Below are positions 54,860 through 63,668 of a stretch of DNA of 64,000 nucleotides, piece by piece; within the stretch, counting starts at the first letter, position 1; each line of letters opens with the position of its first letter. The translations under genes were made by a program, and so were the position numbers. Source of the DNA: Blastococcus sp. Marseille-P5729 (GTDB taxonomy: Bacteria; Actinomycetota; Actinomycetes; Mycobacteriales; Antricoccaceae); the NCBI RefSeq assembly GCF_900292035.1, contig NZ_OMPO01000003.1, forward strand, positions 1-64,000, written 5' to 3'. Under the pieces are notes generated by a model. It saw only the letters and a program-made list of their open reading frames with translations, ran no database searches and had not been told where the DNA came from.

Positions 54860-56014
54860 ATGCGCGACGCCGTCATCTGCGAAGCCGTACGCACCCCGGT
54901 CGGAAAGCGCAACGGTGCGCTGTCCGGCGTCCACGCCGCCGATCTGTCGGCCGCCGTGCTGAAGGGCCTGGCCGAGCGCTCGGGCATCGATCCGTCCGTC
55001 GTCGATGACGTCATCTGGGGCTGCGTCTCCCAGGTCGGCGAGCAGACCTTCGACATCGCGAGGACCGCCGTCCTCACCGCCGGGTGGCCGGAGTCGGTGC
55101 CGGGCACCACCGTCGATCGTCAGTGCGGGTCCTCGCAGCAGGCCCTCGCGTTCGCCGCCGCGGGTGTCATCGCGGGGCAGTACGACGTCGCCGTCGCGGG
55201 CGGCGTCGAGATGATGTCGCGGGTTCCGATGGGCTCGGCGACCTCCAACAAGGACCTCGGCAGCCCGATCCCCCAGGCCTTCAGCGACCGCTACGACGGC
55301 ATCCGAATGCCCAACCAGGGCATCGGCGCGGAGATGATCGCCGAGCAGTGGGGCCTGTCGCGCACCGCGCTCGACGAGTTCTCGATCGCCTCGCACGAGA
55401 AGGCCGCCAAGGCTCAGGACGACGGCCTGTTCGATTCGCAGATCCTGCCGATCGAGACCGCCGACGGCGTGGTCAGCAAGGACGAGGGCATCCGCCGTGG
55501 CTCGACCGTCGAGAAGCTCGCGCAACTGCCGACTCCGTTCAAGGAGGACGGCGTCGTCTCGGCCGGCAATGCCTCGCAGATCTCCGACGGCTCGGCGGCG
55601 CTGCTGGTCACCACCAGCGAGAAGGCCAAGGAGCTCGGCCTCAAGCCGCTCGTGCGCGTGCACACGACCGTGCTGGCCGGCTCGGACCCGATCATCATGC
55701 TGACCGCGCCGATCCCGGCTACCCAGAAGGTGCTCGAGCGCTCTGGTCTGTCGATCGGCGACATCGGCGCGTTTGAGGTCAACGAGGCCTTCGCCTCGGT
55801 CCCGATGGCGTGGCTGAAGGACACCGGTGCCGACCAGTCCAAGCTCAACCCCAACGGTGGCGCGATCGCTCTTGGTCACCCGCTCGGCGGATCGGGCGCC
55901 CGCCTGATGACCACCCTCATCCACCACATGGTCGAGAACAAGGTGCAGTACGGCCTGCAGACCATGTGCGAGGGCGGCGGCCAGGCCAACGCGACCATCC
56001 TCGAGCTGCTCTAA
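54860..56014 (+). CDS. Acetyl-CoA acyltransferase (thiolase)
   Basis: 384 residues from the ATG at 54860 (GGAGGCACCACCC). Last step of beta-oxidation: cleaves 3-ketoacyl-CoA with CoA. Nucleophile Cys in TVDRQCGSSQQALAFAAAG, His in ALGHPLGGSGARLMTTLIHH and second Cys in MCEGGGQANATILELL. Pattern is of the FadA/steroid thiolase subgroup. First of five co-directional fatty-acid or steroid oxidation genes. Confidence 0.93.
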   Translation: MRDAVICEAVRTPVGKRNGALSGVHAADLSAAVLKGLAERSGIDPSVVDDVIWGCVSQVGEQTFDIARTAVLTAGWPESVPGTTVDRQCGSSQQALAFAAAGVIAGQYDVAVAGGVEMMSRVPMGSATSNKDLGSPIPQAFSDRYDGIRMPNQGIGAEMIAEQWGLSRTALDEFSIASHEKAAKAQDDGLFDSQILPIETADGVVSKDEGIRRGSTVEKLAQLPTPFKEDGVVSAGNASQISDGSAALLVTTSEKAKELGLKPLVRVHTTVLAGSDPIIMLTAPIPATQKVLERSGLSIGDIGAFEVNEAFASVPMAWLKDTGADQSKLNPNGGAIALGHPLGGSGARLMTTLIHHMVENKVQYGLQTMCEGGGQANATILELL

Positions 56015-56031
56015 CCCCACCTTCCTCCGTT

Positions 56032-56086
56032 CTGCGGGGCAGTGCAGCACGCTATCGGCGCGATAGCGGTCTGGACTGCCCCGCAG
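56032..56086. repeat. Two-tier hairpin element, copy B
   Basis: Outer stem of 12 perfect pairs CTGCGGGGCAGT (56032-56043) / ACTGCCCCGCAG (56075-56086). Inner perfect stem CGCTATCG (56050-56057) / CGATAGCG (56061-56068), 3-nt loop. It starts 17 bases after the thiolase stop and ends 30 bases before the SDR start. Confidence 0.85.
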
Positions 56087-56116
56087 GTCCGGAACCTCAT
56101 CACGCAAGGAGAAGAC

Positions 56117-56878
56117 ATGGACATCAACGGCAAGGTCGCCGTCGTCACCGGTGGCGCCTCGGGCCTGGGGCTGGCCACCACCGAGCGGCTCGTCGAGCTC
56201 GGTGCAAAGGTCGTCATCCTCGACGTCCAGGACGACAAGGGCGCGGACGCCGAGAAGCAGCTCGGCGACGCGGTCCGCTTCGTCAAGACCGACGTCTCCA
56301 GCGAGGACGACGTCAAGAAGGCGCTCGACGTCGCCGACGAGTTCGGCGAGCTGCGCGTGGCGATCAACTGCGCCGGCATCGGCGGCTCGAAGCGCACCGT
56401 CGGCAAGGAGGGCCCCTACCCGCTCGATCACTTCAAGAAGGTAATCGACGTCAACCTGATCGGCACCTTCAACGTGATCCGCCTGGCCGCAGAGCGCATG
56501 CTGAAGCACGACGCGGTGGACGGCGAGCGCGGCGTGGTCATCAACACCGCCTCGGTCGCGGCCTTCGAGGGCCAGATCGGGCAGGCGGCGTACTCGGCGT
56601 CCAAGGGCGGCATCGTCGGCATGACGCTGCCGATTGCCCGCGACCTGAGCTCGATGATGATCCGCGTGTGCACGATCGCCCCGGGCCTGTTCATGACGCC
56701 ACTGCTGATGGGCGCCCCGAAGGAGCTGCTCGACTCGCTCGGCAAGCAGGTCCCGCATCCGCGCCGCCTGGGCGATCCCACCGAGTACGCCAAGCTGGCG
56801 GCCTCGATCATCGACAATCCGATGCTCAACGGCGAGACCATCCGCCTCGACGGCGCCATCCGGATGGCCCCCAAGTAG
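56117..56878 (+). CDS. Short-chain dehydrogenase (3-hydroxyacyl-CoA dehydrogenase type)
   Basis: 253 residues from the ATG at 56117 (AAGGAGAAGAC). NAD-binding [25 protein letters not shown], catalytic [20 protein letters not shown] (Ser, Tyr-x3-Lys), and C-terminal [20 protein letters not shown]. Closest in pattern to HSD17B10-like 3-hydroxyacyl-CoA dehydrogenases. It oxidises the hydroxyacyl-CoA between hydratase and thiolase encoded beside it. Confidence 0.92.
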   Translation: MDINGKVAVVTGGASGLGLATTERLVELGAKVVILDVQDDKGADAEKQLGDAVRFVKTDVSSEDDVKKALDVADEFGELRVAINCAGIGGSKRTVGKEGPYPLDHFKKVIDVNLIGTFNVIRLAAERMLKHDAVDGERGVVINTASVAAFEGQIGQAAYSASKGGIVGMTLPIARDLSSMMIRVCTIAPGLFMTPLLMGAPKELLDSLGKQVPHPRRLGDPTEYAKLAASIIDNPMLNGETIRLDGAIRMAPK

Positions 56879-56887
56879 ACCCCGACG

Positions 56888-56940
56888 CGGCGGGTTTCTG
56901 CGGACACGCTCACCCGATAGCGTGGAACCGGAACCCGCCG
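56888..56940. repeat. Two-tier hairpin element, copy C
   Basis: Outer stem of 11 pairs with one G-U wobble: CGGCGGGTTTC (56888-56898) / GGAACCCGCCG (56930-56940). Inner stem CACGCT (56905-56910) / AGCGTG (56919-56924), 8-nt loop. It starts 9 bases after the SDR stop and ends 25 bases before the hydratase start. Confidence 0.8.
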
Positions 56941-56965
56941 TTTCGCGTACCTAGGAATGGACCCC

Positions 56966-57757
56966 ATGTCTGACGCACTGACCAAGGAGCTCGCTGACGG
57001 CGTGCTCACGCTGACCCTGAACAAGCCCGAGAAGCTCAACGCTTTGGACGCCGCCCTCGCCAAGCAGCTCTACGAGCAGCTCAAGGCGGCCGACAACGAT
57101 TCCGCGGTGCGGGTCGTCGTCCTGACCGCCGCCGGGCGCGGTTTCAGCGCCGGCGCCGACCTGGCTCGCGACAAGGGGGAGGAGTCCGGCTCGGATGACC
57201 TGGTGGGCGAGGGCAGCCTGCTGAGCTACGCCAACCAGACCGTCACCCTGATCTCGCAGATGAGCAAGCCGGTCATCGGCGCCGTCAACGGCATCGCCGC
57301 CGGCGTCGGCGTCTCGTACGCGCTCGCGTGCGACATCGTCATCGCCCGCGAGTCCGCGTCTTTCCTGCTGGCCTTCAGCCGGATCGGCCTGATGCCGGAC
57401 GGCGGCGCCACGCTGTGGGTCGCGGCCTCCGTGGGCCGCGCCCGCGCAATGGAGATGGCGCTGATGGCCGAGAAGATCAGCGCGTCCGAGGCCAAGGAGT
57501 GGGGCATGATCTCCCGCGTCGTGGCGGACGACGACTTCGAGTCTGAGGTCAGCGCGCTGGCCAAGAAGCTGGCGGCCGGACCCACCCGCGCGTACGCCAA
57601 GACCAAGGCGGCGATCAACGCCTCGTCGATCTCGTTGCTGAGCGCGGCGCTGGAGCGCGAGTCCAAGGGACAGGCTGAGCTGCTAAAGAGCAAGGACAAC
57701 GCCGAGGGCGTCGCCGCGTTCCTGGAGAAGCGCGAAGCCAAGTTCACCGGCGACTAG
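56966..57757 (+). CDS. Enoyl-CoA hydratase/isomerase family protein
   Basis: 263 residues from the ATG at 56966; AGGAATGG lies at proper spacing, and an ATG at 56957 is too close to it. Crotonase fold: [20 protein letters not shown], oxyanion-hole [18 protein letters not shown] and [20 protein letters not shown], catalytic-region [20 protein letters not shown]. The GRGFSAGAD acid suits hydration or isomerisation of enoyl-CoA. Cotranscribed with the SDR and dehydrogenases. Confidence 0.93.
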   Translation: MSDALTKELADGVLTLTLNKPEKLNALDAALAKQLYEQLKAADNDSAVRVVVLTAAGRGFSAGADLARDKGEESGSDDLVGEGSLLSYANQTVTLISQMSKPVIGAVNGIAAGVGVSYALACDIVIARESASFLLAFSRIGLMPDGGATLWVAASVGRARAMEMALMAEKISASEAKEWGMISRVVADDDFESEVSALAKKLAAGPTRAYAKTKAAINASSISLLSAALERESKGQAELLKSKDNAEGVAAFLEKREAKFTGD

Positions 57758-57784
57758 TAGAAGGCACTGAACGAGGAGGGCGTA

Positions 57785-58987
57785 GTGGACTTCGACGACA
57801 CCCCAGAAGAGGCCACCTACCGAGCGGAGGTGCGCGAGTTTCTCGAGAAGAACGCCGACTCGCTCGCGCCCTCCTCGTTGCGGACCAGCCCGGAGACGAT
57901 CGACCGGCTCCGGGCCCATCAGGCGACGCTGTACGACGGGGGCTATGTGGCCGTGGCCTTCCCCCGGGAGATTGGTGGCCAGGGCGGCACTCCCATGCAG
58001 CAGTCGCTGGTCGACCAGGAGATGCGCCGCGCCGGGCTGGCACAGATTCCCAACTACATCGGCGTCGGCATGTGCGCGCCCACCGTCGCGGCGCACGGCA
58101 GCGCCGAGCAGATCGCGCGGCTGCCGCGGCTGTTCCGCGCTGATGACATGTGGTGCCAACTGTTCAGCGAGCCCTCCGCCGGCTCGGACGTCGCCGCGCT
58201 GCGCACCAGCGCGGTGCAGGAGGCCGACGGCTCGTGGCGGATCAACGGGCAGAAGGTCTGGACCACCGGCGCACAGTACTCCGAGTACGGGATCCTGCTG
58301 ACCCGCACCGACCCGACCCAGCCCAAGCATCGAGGACTGACGATGTTTGTCGTCGACATGCGGGCCCCGGGCGTGACGGTGCGCCCGCTGCGCCAGATGA
58401 GCGGGCAGTCGCAGTTCAACGAGGTGTACTTCGATGACGTCGTCATCCCCGACGAGGAGCGGCTCGGCGAGGTAAACGACGGCTGGCGGGTGGCGCTGAC
58501 CACGCTGATGAACGAGCGGGTCGCCGTCGGCGGCGGTGGCGGGGCGCTCGGTGTCGAACCCGAGAAGCTGATCGCGATGGTCAGCGACCGCATGGCCGAC
58601 CTGAGCGAGAGCGCCCGCGGCACCGCGCGTCGCGACCTCGGCGAGGTGCTCGTCGAGCAGCTCGGCACCAAGTACACCGGATATCGACTTCTGTCGAAGC
58701 TCTCGAAGGGTGAGAAGCCCGGCCCGGAAGCGTCCGCAGGAAAGCTGGCCGGCACCCGGGCCGCCCGGCGCGGCACCGACCTCGCGGTGCGGCTGCTGGG
58801 TAATGATGGGCTGTTCGCCACCGGTACGGACGGCGACGGTACCTGGCAGTCCTCCCAGGCTCAGCTGCCTGGTCTGGCGATCGCCGGTGGCACCGACGAG
58901 GTACTGCGCAACATCATCGGCGAGCGGGTGCTCGGGCTGCCGGGCGAGCCGCGTACCGACAAGGGCGTGCCAGGAGGAAAGCAGTGA
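57785..58987 (+). CDS. Acyl-CoA dehydrogenase, large subunit type
   Basis: 400 residues from a GTG (AACGAGGAGGGC upstream). FAD flavoprotein: VAVAFPREIGGQGGTPMQQS, CQLFSEPSAGSDVAALRTSA, GQKVWTTGAQYSEYGILLTR and C-terminal LPGLAIAGGTDEVLRNIIGE. It overlaps the next dehydrogenase by four bases (GTGA). The paired long and short FadE-type genes resemble the alpha2-beta2 heterotetrameric acyl-CoA dehydrogenases of mycobacterial steroid side-chain oxidation (inference). Confidence 0.92.
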   Translation: MDFDDTPEEATYRAEVREFLEKNADSLAPSSLRTSPETIDRLRAHQATLYDGGYVAVAFPREIGGQGGTPMQQSLVDQEMRRAGLAQIPNYIGVGMCAPTVAAHGSAEQIARLPRLFRADDMWCQLFSEPSAGSDVAALRTSAVQEADGSWRINGQKVWTTGAQYSEYGILLTRTDPTQPKHRGLTMFVVDMRAPGVTVRPLRQMSGQSQFNEVYFDDVVIPDEERLGEVNDGWRVALTTLMNERVAVGGGGGALGVEPEKLIAMVSDRMADLSESARGTARRDLGEVLVEQLGTKYTGYRLLSKLSKGEKPGPEASAGKLAGTRAARRGTDLAVRLLGNDGLFATGTDGDGTWQSSQAQLPGLAIAGGTDEVLRNIIGERVLGLPGEPRTDKGVPGGKQ

Positions 58988-59967
58988 ACTTCGACCTCGA
59001 CGAGGGCCAGCACGAGTTCGCCGAGATGGCGGGCAAATTCTTCTCGGCCAACGCCGGAGCCGCCAGCGCCCGCGCCATGCTGGCCGACGGCGCCCCGGCC
59101 TCGCCCGGGCTGCAGAAGATCGCCGAGCTGGGCTTCTACGGGATCACCGTCCCGGAGTCGGCGGGCGGCATCGGGCAGAGCGTGCTGGACGCCGCCGTGG
59201 TGGCCGAGCAGGCCGGCCGGCACCTGGCCTCGCCGTCCATGGTCACCGCCGTCCGCGCGGCGATCCTGCTAAGCAAGAACGAGGACCTGCTGACTGGGCT
59301 CGCGGACGGATCGACGGCGTACGCCGTGATCGATGACGGGATCGCAATCGACGCGGTCGGCGCCGACCGGTTCCTGGCGATCCGCGACGGGCAGGTGATG
59401 ATCGGGGACGGTGAGGTCGACGCCGGTGAGCCGATCGACCCGACGCGCGGGCTCGCGCGGGTCACCCTGACGAACGCCCAGCCGCTGGAATCCGGTGTCC
59501 CCGAGTGGGAGCGGGCCCGGCTGAGCGCCATGGTGATGCTCGCGGCGGAGGACCTCGGCACCGCCGGGCGATGCCTGGAGCTGGGCATCGAGTACGCGAA
59601 CCTGCGGGAGGCATTCGGGCGCAAGATCGGCTCCTACCAGGCGGTCAAGCACCGGCTGGTCGACGAGTACGTCGCGGTCGAGCAGCTGCGCTCGCTGGTG
59701 TGGTGGGCGGCGTGGGCCGCCAACCACAGCCACGACGAGCTGGCGCTGGCGGCGTCCGCCGCCAAGGCCCAGGCCGCCCAAGCGGTGGACTCGGCCGCCG
59801 AGACGCTGATCCAGGTGCATGGCGGCATCGGGTTCACCTGGGAGCACGACGCGCACCTGTACTGGCGGCGCGCAAAGGTGGACCGGCTGCTGCTCGGCAG
59901 CGCCGATCACCACTTCGAGCAGGTCTCGCGGCTGTCCTTCGCCACCGACGCCGGCCAATCCTCCTAG
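58984..59967 (+). CDS. Acyl-CoA dehydrogenase, small subunit type
   Basis: 327 residues from a GTG overlapping the previous stop (CAGGAGGAAAGCA is its ribosome site). Shorter than a normal acyl-CoA dehydrogenase. Contains FYGITVPESAGGIGQSVLDA, YANLREAFGRKIGSYQAVKH and ETLIQVHGGIGFTWEHDAHL. The middle beta domain is reduced, typical of the partner subunit that completes a heteromeric enzyme. Translational coupling supports a complex with the 400-residue protein. Confidence 0.9.
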   Translation: MNFDLDEGQHEFAEMAGKFFSANAGAASARAMLADGAPASPGLQKIAELGFYGITVPESAGGIGQSVLDAAVVAEQAGRHLASPSMVTAVRAAILLSKNEDLLTGLADGSTAYAVIDDGIAIDAVGADRFLAIRDGQVMIGDGEVDAGEPIDPTRGLARVTLTNAQPLESGVPEWERARLSAMVMLAAEDLGTAGRCLELGIEYANLREAFGRKIGSYQAVKHRLVDEYVAVEQLRSLVWWAAWAANHSHDELALAASAAKAQAAQAVDSAAETLIQVHGGIGFTWEHDAHLYWRRAKVDRLLLGSADHHFEQVSRLSFATDAGQSS

Positions 59968-60164
59968 GTCGTGGTGCGAAAGTCGTTTGCGGACGACATG
60001 CCTTGCTGCTACTGCTTCGCCGGCAGGGAGCGTGCGTAGTCCAGCCCGGTGCGCACCCAGCGCCCCAGCTGGGCGTCGTCCTCAAGGACGTGCGCATCCA
60101 CGTCCAGCCAGCCCTTCAGCTCGCTGTCGCGCCGTCTCGGTCGGCCGGACGCCGTCCCTACTGC

Positions 60165-60231
60165 GATAACTACACAGCTGTAGTTATCCCCACTGTGGAT
60201 AAGTCCTGTGTATAACTACAGGCGTGTAGTT
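60165..60231. promoter_or_regulatory. Twin AACTACA-N4-TGTAGTT operators flanking a DnaA box
   Basis: Palindrome 1: GATAACTACA-CAGC-TGTAGTTATC (60165-60188), perfect. Palindrome 2: AACTACA-GGCG-TGTAGTT (60214-60231), perfect. Centres are 46 bases apart. Between them TGTGGATAA (60194-60202) is an exact reverse TTATCCACA DnaA box. The ACTACA/TGTAGT half-sites resemble BlaI/MecI-type repressor targets, usually with a 3-base gap. Confidence 0.8.
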
Positions 60232-60251
60232 CAGTGCCGGGACGTGCAAAA

Positions 60252-60280
60252 AGCCCGCCGTCCGATGTGGACGACGGGCT
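60252..60280 (-). terminator. Intrinsic terminator of crgA
   Basis: On the minus strand, AGCCCGTCGTCC pairs with GGACGGCGGGCT (12-bp stem with one mismatch, 5-nt loop) and is followed by TTTTT (60252-60248). It lies 20 bases past the crgA stop. Confidence 0.85.
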
Positions 60281-60299
60281 CGGGGGCGCGGAGGCGGGG

Positions 60300-60569
60300 T
60301 CAGTTCCACCTCATGGCCATCAACAGCCCGACGATGATCGCGGCGAAGCCGACGGCGTAGTTCCACGCGCCCAACGAGACCATGAACGGGATGACGTCAC
60401 CCCGGACGTAGAAAACGATGATGTAGACCAGGCCGGCGAGCATGAACAGCAGCATGACCGGCGCCCACCAGGAGGGGCTGGGCTCGCGCAGGGTCGCGCG
60501 GCTGCTGCTCAGCGGGCTGTCCGCGGGCGGCGTGTAGACCGACTTCTTGCGAACCTTTGACTTGGGCAC
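60300..60569 (-). CDS. crgA: Cell division protein CrgA
   Basis: 89 residues: basic N-terminus MPKSKVRKKSVYTPPADSPL and two membrane helices (WAPVMLLFMLAGLVYIIVFY and YAVGFAAIIVGLLMAMRW) separated by the conserved VRGDVIPFMVSLGAWN. Septal protein that recruits FtsI and affects FtsZ turnover. The start follows GAGGAGAACATCA. Divergent from the DUF881 gene, as in most actinobacteria. Confidence 0.96.
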   Translation of the reverse strand: MPKSKVRKKSVYTPPADSPLSSSRATLREPSPSWWAPVMLLFMLAGLVYIIVFYVRGDVIPFMVSLGAWNYAVGFAAIIVGLLMAMRWN

Positions 60570-60634
60570 TGATGTTCTCCTCGTACCAGACGACTCTTCC
60601 CAGGGTACCTGTCATCAACGGGCACAATGGGCAG

Positions 60635-61408
60635 ATGGCCCGTCGATCGTTGCGTGAGCGCCTGCTGCAGCGCCGTCTGCCGCGGCCTTCGGCGTGGTCG
60701 GTGGCGGTGCCGGTGATCGCGCTGGTCTCGGGGTTGCTGTTCGCCATCAGCTCCAGCACCGCCGACGGCACGGACCTGCGCAGCGATCGCGTCCGGATCG
60801 AGCAGGTGATCCGCGACCGCGTGCGCAGCATCGACGGCCTCGAGCAGCAGCGCAAGACGTTGCAGACCGAGATCGACGTCCTCACCCAGACCCTCACCGA
60901 GCACGACGGCGGGCTGGCCGCGCTCGCCGAGCAGACGAGCGATGCCGAACGAGCCGCGGGGTTCAGCCCGGTGCGCGGGCCGGCGGTGCGGGTGACGTTG
61001 ACCGACGCACCGCTCGGGCCGGACGGCGAGCTGCCGGCCGGTGCCCGGCCGGACGACGTGGTGATCCACCAGAGCGACGTGCAGGGCGTCGTGAACGCGA
61101 TGTGGGTCGCCGGCGCGGACGCCGTGATGATCCAGGGCCAACGGATCATCACCACCTCGTCGGTGCTCTGCGTGGGCAACACGCTGCTGCTGGGCGGCAA
61201 GGTGTACTCGCCGCCCTTCGTGATTGTGGCGATCGGCGACCACGACGCCATCCAACAAGCCCTGCAGGACTCGCCCGGCGTCCAGCTGTTCCTCGACGCG
61301 GTCGAGGCCTTCGGGCTCGGCTACGAGGTCGAGGCGCTCCAGGAGGTCACCATCCCGGCGTACGACGGGACGATCGGCATCTCGCACGCGACCGCGGTCC
61401 GCGAGTGA
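60635..61408 (+). CDS. DUF881 family membrane protein
   Basis: 257 residues from the ATG at 60635. One membrane helix (VAVPVIALVSGLLFAISSST), a coiled coil (RDRVRSIDGLEQQRKTLQTE to LTQTL), then the DUF881 domain with VRGPAVRVTLTDAPLG, VIHQSDVQGVVNAMWVAGAD and PPFVIVAIGDHDAIQQAL. Related to B. subtilis YlxW/YlxX. Position between crgA and sortase E suggests a role in division or the envelope. The coiled coil implies a dimer. Confidence 0.9.
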   Translation: MARRSLRERLLQRRLPRPSAWSVAVPVIALVSGLLFAISSSTADGTDLRSDRVRIEQVIRDRVRSIDGLEQQRKTLQTEIDVLTQTLTEHDGGLAALAEQTSDAERAAGFSPVRGPAVRVTLTDAPLGPDGELPAGARPDDVVIHQSDVQGVVNAMWVAGADAVMIQGQRIITTSSVLCVGNTLLLGGKVYSPPFVIVAIGDHDAIQQALQDSPGVQLFLDAVEAFGLGYEVEALQEVTIPAYDGTIGISHATAVRE

Positions 61409-61560
61409 CGAGTGGGTGAACCCTCGCTGCGCGACTGGCCGATTAACAGCGAGTTTCCGCGGGGTGTGGTTGGGTGAGTCCGGCGTCGCGAGCCCACGAC
61501 GGGCATCTGCCCGGGCTGGTTCGCGGCACGTTATGACGTGTAGAGGAGAAGTACAGCCGC

Positions 61561-62619
61561 ATGCCTGCGCACGACGAACAGCGCGACGACGGCGTCCGCG
61601 CTACCGCGGCGGACTCTGCCCGTTCGCATCCCCGCCACGACGAGACCAGCGGACGCTCGGTAGCCGAGATTCTCGCCACCGTCCGCGGCGATCAGGCGGC
61701 TGAGGGTGGCCGGGTCGCGACCCCGCATGCGGCCGACGAGCCGGAGACCCCCGCCTCGGCCGAGGACTGGGCAGAATCTGACACCGAGCAGCCGCAGACC
61801 TCGGACGGCATCGCCGAAGCAGCACTGGTCGGCGCCTCGCAAACCGGACGGTCGCAGGTCGCGCGGTCGGAGGTTGACGACTCGTGGTGGCGTATGGGGT
61901 TGCGTGGCATCGGTCAGACGCTGATCACGCTCGGCGTCGTCGTCCTGCTGTTCATCGTCTACGAGGCCTTCATCACCGGTATCTTCAACGCCCGCGAGCA
62001 GGACCGGCTCAACGACCAGTTGCACGACCAGTGGGCTGCGGAGGAGGCCGACCCCTCCCAGGAGGTCAACTTCGCGGACGTCGAGGTGGGTGACGCCTTC
62101 GCGGTCATGCGGGTCCCGGCGTTCGGCCCGGACTACGCCCAGGTCATCGTCGAGGGCACCACTAACGAGGCGCTGGAGAAGGGTCCCGGACACTACGAGG
62201 GCACGGCCGGTCCCGGGGAGGTCGGCAACTTCTCGATCGCCGGGCACCGCGTCGGCAAAGGCTCACCGTTCCTGAACGTCGACAAGCTCGAGCCCGGCGA
62301 TGCGATCGTGTTCGAGACCCAGTCCTACTGGTATGTCTACCGAGTGATCGGCAACGCCGACACTGGCGAGTACTCCGATCCGGCGTACGGCGACATCCAG
62401 GGCCAGTTCGTCACGACGCCCTCGCACTACCAGGTCATCTCGCCGGTACCGGACCAGGAGGGCGTGGAGCCCACCCAGAAGCTGGTCACTCTCACCACCT
62501 GCCATCCGAAGTTCTCGGCTGCCGAGCGGATGATCATCCACGGATATCTGGACGGCGACCCGCTGCCGAAGTCGCAGTACCCGAACCCCGGCGACGTCCC
62601 GGCGCTGAACGGAGGCTGA
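61561..62619 (+). CDS. srtE: Class E sortase
   Basis: 352 residues. Acidic N-terminal cytoplasmic region of about 110 residues, membrane helix (LITLGVVVLLFIVYEAFITG), then the sortase barrel with His229 (IAGHRVGKGS), Cys314 (TLTTCHPKFSAAERM) and Arg323. Class E sortases of high-GC Gram-positives recognise LAxTG instead of LPxTG. An LADTG-bearing protein starts to be visible at 63669, a plausible substrate. A micropeptide gene follows immediately. Confidence 0.93.
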   Translation: MPAHDEQRDDGVRATAADSARSHPRHDETSGRSVAEILATVRGDQAAEGGRVATPHAADEPETPASAEDWAESDTEQPQTSDGIAEAALVGASQTGRSQVARSEVDDSWWRMGLRGIGQTLITLGVVVLLFIVYEAFITGIFNAREQDRLNDQLHDQWAAEEADPSQEVNFADVEVGDAFAVMRVPAFGPDYAQVIVEGTTNEALEKGPGHYEGTAGPGEVGNFSIAGHRVGKGSPFLNVDKLEPGDAIVFETQSYWYVYRVIGNADTGEYSDPAYGDIQGQFVTTPSHYQVISPVPDQEGVEPTQKLVTLTTCHPKFSAAERMIIHGYLDGDPLPKSQYPNPGDVPALNGG

Positions 62620-62620
62620 G

Positions 62621-62776
62621 GTGTACTCGTGGATCTGGCGCAAGCTCCCGGGCGGCACCGGAGCGAAGGCGGCCCAGGCACTCGTGCTGTTCCTGCTCGT
62701 GGTCGCTCTGCTGTTCTTCGTGATCTTCCCGCTCATCGAGCCGTACATGCCCTACAACAACGTCACGGTGGACTAG
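62621..62776 (+). CDS. Single-pass membrane micropeptide after sortase E
   Basis: 51 residues from a GTG two bases after the sortase stop, with GGAGGCTGAG as ribosome site. Sequence VYSWIWRKLPGGTGAKAAQA, then a helix LVLFLLVVALLFFVIFPLIE and an outward tail PYMPYNNVTVD. Small proteins of this kind recur at this position in actinobacteria. It might stabilise or regulate the sortase (inference). Confidence 0.85.
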   Translation: MYSWIWRKLPGGTGAKAAQALVLFLLVVALLFFVIFPLIEPYMPYNNVTVD

Positions 62777-62794
62777 CGCCGCCGCCCAGCTCGT

Positions 62795-62849
62795 CTGCGG
62801 GACAATGGAGACCGCTATCGTGCCCGTAGCGGTGCCCACAGCCCCGCAG
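62795..62849. repeat. Two-tier hairpin element, copy D
   Basis: Outer stem CTGCGGG (62795-62801) / CCCGCAG (62843-62849), extendable past one mismatch. Inner perfect stem ACCGCTA (62811-62817) / TAGCGGT (62827-62833). It starts 18 bases after the micropeptide stop and ends 32 bases before the pabA start. Confidence 0.75.
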
Positions 62850-62881
62850 GAGCAGCCGCCGAGCTGGTGAAGGAGTGGTCG

Positions 62882-63562
62882 ATGAGCAAGAAGGTGCTGG
62901 TCGTCGACAACTACGACAGCTTCGTGTTCAACCTGGTGCAGTACATCGCCCAGCTGGGTGCCGAGCCGGTGACCGTCCGCAACGACGTCGTCCCGCCGGA
63001 CGCCGACGGTGCCCGGCGACTGCTGGAGGAGCACGAGCCGGACGGCGTGCTGATCAGCCCCGGTCCCGGCACCCCCGCCGAGGCCGGGGTCTCCAATGCC
63101 ATGGTCGCGCTCGCGGCCGAACGCTCCCTCCCGCTGTTCGGCGTGTGCCTGGGGCATCAGTGCATCGGCGAGGTGTTCGGAGGAGAGGTCGTCCACGCGC
63201 CCGAGCTGTTGCACGGCAAGACCTCGCTGGTCGAGCACGAGGACGTCGGCGTCCTCGCGGGCCTGCCGCGCCCGTTCACCGCGACCCGCTACCACTCACT
63301 GGTCGTGGACGCCGCGACGCTCCCCGGCGAGCTCGAGCCGACCGGGCGGACGGCGTCCGGCCTGCTCATGGCGCTGCGGCACCGCAGCCTGCCGATCGAC
63401 GGCGTGCAGTTCCACCCGGAGTCGGTGCTGACCCAGAACGGCTACCGGATCGTCGCGAACTGGCTGGACTCGATCGGCTGCGCCGAGGCGCTCAGGCGGT
63501 GTGCCGAGCTGGACGCCGCCCTCGACGACGTCCGGTCGGACGCGCACTTCTCGCTCGTCTAG
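62882..63562 (+). CDS. pabA: Aminodeoxychorismate/anthranilate synthase glutamine amidotransferase subunit
   Basis: 226 residues from the ATG at 62882 (GAAGGAGTGGTCG); a GTG at 62867 is in frame. Class I glutaminase supplying ammonia to PabB or TrpE. LVVDNYDSFVFNLVQYIAQL, ISPGPGTPAEAG, nucleophile Cys in FGVCLGHQCIGEVFGG, and His-Glu in VQFHPESVLTQNGYRIVANW. No synthase subunit is adjacent, so either folate or tryptophan use is possible. Confidence 0.93.
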   Translation: MSKKVLVVDNYDSFVFNLVQYIAQLGAEPVTVRNDVVPPDADGARRLLEEHEPDGVLISPGPGTPAEAGVSNAMVALAAERSLPLFGVCLGHQCIGEVFGGEVVHAPELLHGKTSLVEHEDVGVLAGLPRPFTATRYHSLVVDAATLPGELEPTGRTASGLLMALRHRSLPIDGVQFHPESVLTQNGYRIVANWLDSIGCAEALRRCAELDAALDDVRSDAHFSLV

Positions 63563-63668
63563 CTCGCGTTCGTCCAGGACAGCCGCGAAACCACGTGGCA
63601 GCCGGCGCACCGAGGACCTCAGCGTGCAGGAGAGATCCAGGAGCGCACCGCCCGCGAGTTCGGGTGAG

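Larger units (their letters stand above)
59968..60299. other. 332-base intergenic region with a minus-strand relic
   Basis: No intact gene. On the minus strand, an open stretch ending at a TAG near 60012 reads ELKGWLDVDAHVLEDDAQLG then RWVRTGLDYARSLPAKQ and has no ATG or GTG start of reasonable length. It looks like the C-terminal end of a lost small gene. Upstream of it (minus sense) are the twin palindromes at 60165 and 60214 and a DnaA box at 60194. The crgA terminator occupies 60252-60280. Confidence 0.6.

Noticed and set aside
54815-56758. 647-codon open frame on the minus strand
   Set aside because: Antisense to thiolase and SDR, whose catalytic motifs are intact on the plus strand. 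Low-complexity shadow.
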